NCBI GenBank assembly: GCA_031278025.1
Contig: JAITLF010000206.1
Location: 1-7,611, forward strand
Length of the DNA stretch: 7,611 nt
Direction of reading: 5' to 3'
Source of the DNA: Treponema sp.
GTDB lineage: Bacteria; Spirochaetota; Spirochaetia; Treponematales; Breznakiellaceae
Shown: positions 6,810 to 7,611 of the stretch, one piece after another
Layout: the number at the start of each line of letters is the position of its first letter
How positions within the stretch are numbered: position 1 is the stretch's first letter
The notes under the pieces: generated by a model
The model's input: only the letters and a program-made list of their open reading frames with translations
Told to the model about the DNA's origin: nothing
The model's database searches: none
Made by a program: the position numbers and the translations under genes

Positions 6810-6858
6810 AGTGGATTTGAAGGCGGTAAGGAGGCGGTCTTGAAAACCGTTGTGCCGC
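6810..6858 (+). pseudogene. Broken copy of tRNA-Ser(UGA): D-loop to half the variable arm
   Basis: Bases 6828-6858 repeat 6701-6731 of the intact tRNA-Ser(UGA) exactly over 31 nt, covering the end of the D arm, the whole anticodon arm with TGA, and the first half of the variable arm. Weaker similarity reaches back to AGTGG at 6810, with a small insertion (CGGTAAGG). The acceptor stem, T arm and the rest of the variable arm are missing, so it cannot be a working tRNA. It is followed by CGGCTTTTAAGGTTTTTT (6864-6881), which with upstream bases could form a weak terminator-like hairpin. It is most simply a duplication relic of the adjacent tRNA. Confidence 0.85.
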
Positions 6859-6895
6859 AACATCGGCTTTTAAGGTTTTTTAGTATATGAATTCT

Positions 6896-6983
6896 GGAGC
6901 GGTGCGAGAGCGGCCGAATCGGGCTCCCTGCTAAGGAGTTGATCCCCTAAAGGGATCCGGGGGTTCGAATCCCCCCTGCTCCG
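6896..6983 (+). tRNA. tRNA-Ser (anticodon GCU)
   Basis: This 88-nt class II tRNA has acceptor GGAGCGG/CTGCTCC, a D arm CGA/TCG, anticodon stem GCTCC/GGAGT with the loop CTGCTAA (anticodon GCT, reading AGC and AGU), a long variable arm GATCCC-CTAAA-GGGATC, and T arm GGGGG-TTCGAAT-CCCCC. The discriminator base is G and CCA is not encoded. It shares its acceptor stem and T arm base for base with tRNA-Ser(UGA), which suggests gene conversion or shared selection by seryl-tRNA synthetase. Confidence 0.97.
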
Positions 6984-7011
6984 AAAATGAAAAACAGCCG
7001 GTTATACGGCG

Positions 7012-7042
7012 GGAGCGCGGAGGGCAAATCCTCCCTGCTCCG
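7012..7042 (+). pseudogene. tRNA-Ser remnant: acceptor/T-arm minihelix
   Basis: GGAGCG (7012-7017) pairs with TGCTCC (7036-7041), and GGAGG (7019-7023) pairs with CCTCC (7030-7034) around the loop GCAAAT. A single C/C mismatch separates the two stems. The last 16 bases differ at one position from the 3' ends of the two intact serine tRNAs. The element looks like a serine tRNA whose D, anticodon and variable arms have been lost and whose T loop has decayed (six bases instead of seven). There is no T-run after it, so it is not an obvious terminator. Confidence 0.75.
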
Positions 7043-7046
7043 AAAA

Positions 7047-7120
7047 GAGGTTGTAGCTCAGTTGGATAGAGCATCAGATTGCGGATCTGAAGGTCGCACG
7101 TTCGAATCGTGTCAGCCTCA
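7047..7120 (+). tRNA. tRNA-Arg (anticodon GCG)
   Basis: This 74-nt class I tRNA has acceptor GAGGTTG/CAGCCTC with one T-G pair, D arm GCTC/GAGC with the loop AGTTGGATA, anticodon stem TCAGA/TCTGA with the loop TTGCGGA, variable loop AGGTC, T arm GCACG-TTCGAAT-CGTGT, and discriminator A. The anticodon at 7081-7083 is GCG, which reads CGC and CGU. A20 in the D loop (GGATA), C35 and A73 are arginine identity features, supporting the assignment. Most bacteria use ACG, deaminated to ICG, for these codons, so GCG is unusual. CCA is not encoded. It starts only 4 bases after the minihelix remnant. Confidence 0.93.
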
Positions 7121-7123
7121 ACA

Positions 7124-7143
7124 CCCCCCCCCCCCCTCCCCCC
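7124..7143 (+). repeat. Poly-C tract (C13-T-C6)
   Basis: Thirteen C residues, one T and six C residues follow tRNA-Arg by three bases. Such tracts are prone to slippage, and the exact length may vary between cells or be misread in sequencing. No open reading frame is seen crossing it that would be switched, and no promoter with the tract in its spacer is evident. Confidence 0.9.
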
Positions 7144-7160
7144 ACAACAGCCGTGTTTTG

Positions 7161-7222
7161 ACCGCTAATGACCGCAAATGTTGACGCGGATTATCGCTAA
7201 TACTATTCGCGCTATTTGCGGT
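7161..7222. repeat. Small direct/inverted repeat element forming a two-tier hairpin
   Basis: Two 10-bp direct repeats, ACCGCTAATG and ACCGCAAATG, lie at 7161-7180, followed by related units ACGCGGATT and ATCGCTAAT. The outer arms ACCGCAAAT (7171-7179) and ATTTGCGGT (7214-7222) are perfect reverse complements. Inside them CGCGGAT (7185-7191) pairs with ATTCGCG (7205-7211) with one G-T pair, leaving a 13-base loop. There is no T-run for a terminator. It resembles short GCNAAT-type intergenic repeats, but I cannot name the family. Confidence 0.55.
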
Positions 7223-7484
7223 TTCCAAAATATCGAATCATTCCCAGCTTATGGAACAGCTTCCTGCCGCCTAAACGCGGTCAAAGGTTCAAAAATTGCA
7301 GATGCCGCTTATGGGCAGGGCGCATTTTGGAACAAAGTATATATCTGTTTGGATCTTATGCGTATGGAAGCCTATTCGGGCCGGCAAAAACGTCATATAG
7401 CGCCGGAAGGTCAGGCGGAATTTGGGCTAAAATTTGTTGGAAAGTATTGACTAAAGAATCAAAAAAGTATATCACTAATGAACC
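7223..7484 (+). other. Stretch without a supported gene; possible decayed nucleotidyltransferase fragment
   Basis: Open frames exist here: 90 codons from an ATG at 7178, and a 128-codon frame from a TTG at 7216 that overlaps the DUF2200 gene. None has a ribosome binding site or a recognisable protein. The second frame contains RILEQSIYLFGSYAYGS around 7318-7371, close to the core LFGSYxxG motif of MNT-type nucleotidyltransferases. The expected downstream DxD residues are absent in this frame and I do not find them in the others. The simplest reading is degenerate accessory DNA. Confidence 0.35.
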
Positions 7485-7611
7485 ATGGAAAGCCCAAGAA
7501 TATTTAAAGCTAGTTTTTCAAGTGTCTATCCGTTTTATATTCAAAAGGCGGAAAAAAAGGGACAGACCAAAGAAGATGTTGATGCCATTATTTGTTGGCT
7601 GACAGGATATA
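7485..7611 (+). CDS. DUF2200 family protein, N-terminal part (runs off the window)
   Basis: The frame from the ATG at 7485 gives 42 residues to the window edge, beginning MESPRIFKASFSSVYPFYIQ, then KAEKKGQTKEDVDAIICWLTGY. This follows the pattern of DUF2200 proteins as I know it: (R)I(F/Y)xxxFxSVYPxYxxKAEKKGRTKxEVDxIIxWLTGY. Members are small cytoplasmic proteins of about 120 residues with unknown function, widespread and often found in variable genome regions. An in-frame TGA at 7479-7481 fixes the start at or after this ATG. No Shine-Dalgarno sequence is visible, so expression may be weak. The local sequence is more A+T-rich than the operons to the left, consistent with an acquired gene. 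Confidence 0.8.
   Translation, partial: MESPRIFKASFSSVYPFYIQKAEKKGQTKEDVDAIICWLTGY

Noticed and set aside
6701..6858. attL/attR pair from element integration at tRNA-Ser(UGA)
   Set aside because: The 31-nt duplication is internal to the tRNA and does not run to its 3' end as typical att duplications do, and under 130 bp lie between the copies with no integrase.
6987..7184. A 65-codon plus-strand frame
   Set aside because: It runs through the minihelix remnant, tRNA-Arg and the poly-C tract; a protein-coding gene there is not credible.

Overview
The window looks like chromosomal DNA of a spirochaete, most likely a Treponema relative. This is inferred from gene order (alpha-operon genes ending in rpoA-rplQ, convergent with a prfA-prmC-relA block), the protein sequences, and roughly 50% G+C with strong Shine-Dalgarno sites. 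No rRNA or other species marker is present, so the assignment rests on recollection of family sequences and is not certain.

Region 1 (1-1914, + strand) is the distal end of the ribosomal-protein alpha operon: the C-terminal end of rpsD (S4), rpoA (RNA polymerase alpha), rplQ (L17, overlapping rpoA by 11 bases), and an unrecognised 60-residue protein with two CxxC knuckles. A GC-rich hairpin closes the operon where it meets the next block head-on.

Region 2 (1914-6199, - strand) is a compact operon read right to left: prfA (release factor RF1), prmC (the methyltransferase that modifies the RF1 GGQ glutamine; its start overlaps the prfA stop as ATGA), then a long RelA/SpoT homologue. RF1 and PrmC are an enzyme-substrate pair. 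The Rel protein keeps its synthetase motifs but has lost the metal-binding residues of its N-terminal hydrolase domain, so it should make (p)ppGpp but not degrade it.

Region 3 (6200-6678) has no well-supported gene. It holds four diverging copies of a 21-bp tandem repeat open in reading frames on both strands, an 18-bp inverted repeat about 260 bp apart, and a short minus-strand frame broken by a stop. It ends in a good -35/-10 promoter facing the tRNA cluster.

Region 4 (6679-7143) is a tRNA cluster: tRNA-Ser(UGA), tRNA-Ser(GCU) and a tRNA-Arg with the rare anticodon GCG. Between them lie two different broken copies of tRNA-Ser: one holds D-loop and anticodon-arm sequence, the other only an acceptor/T-arm minihelix. 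A C13-T-C6 tract follows tRNA-Arg.

Region 5 (7144-7611) looks like accessory DNA: a small repeat/hairpin element, about 260 bp of decayed or non-coding sequence with a nucleotidyltransferase-like motif, and the start of a DUF2200-family gene that runs off the window. The informational operons are ordinary; the unusual content is the degenerate Rel hydrolase domain, the small zinc-knuckle protein, and the repeat and tRNA-remnant zone from 6200 to 7484.
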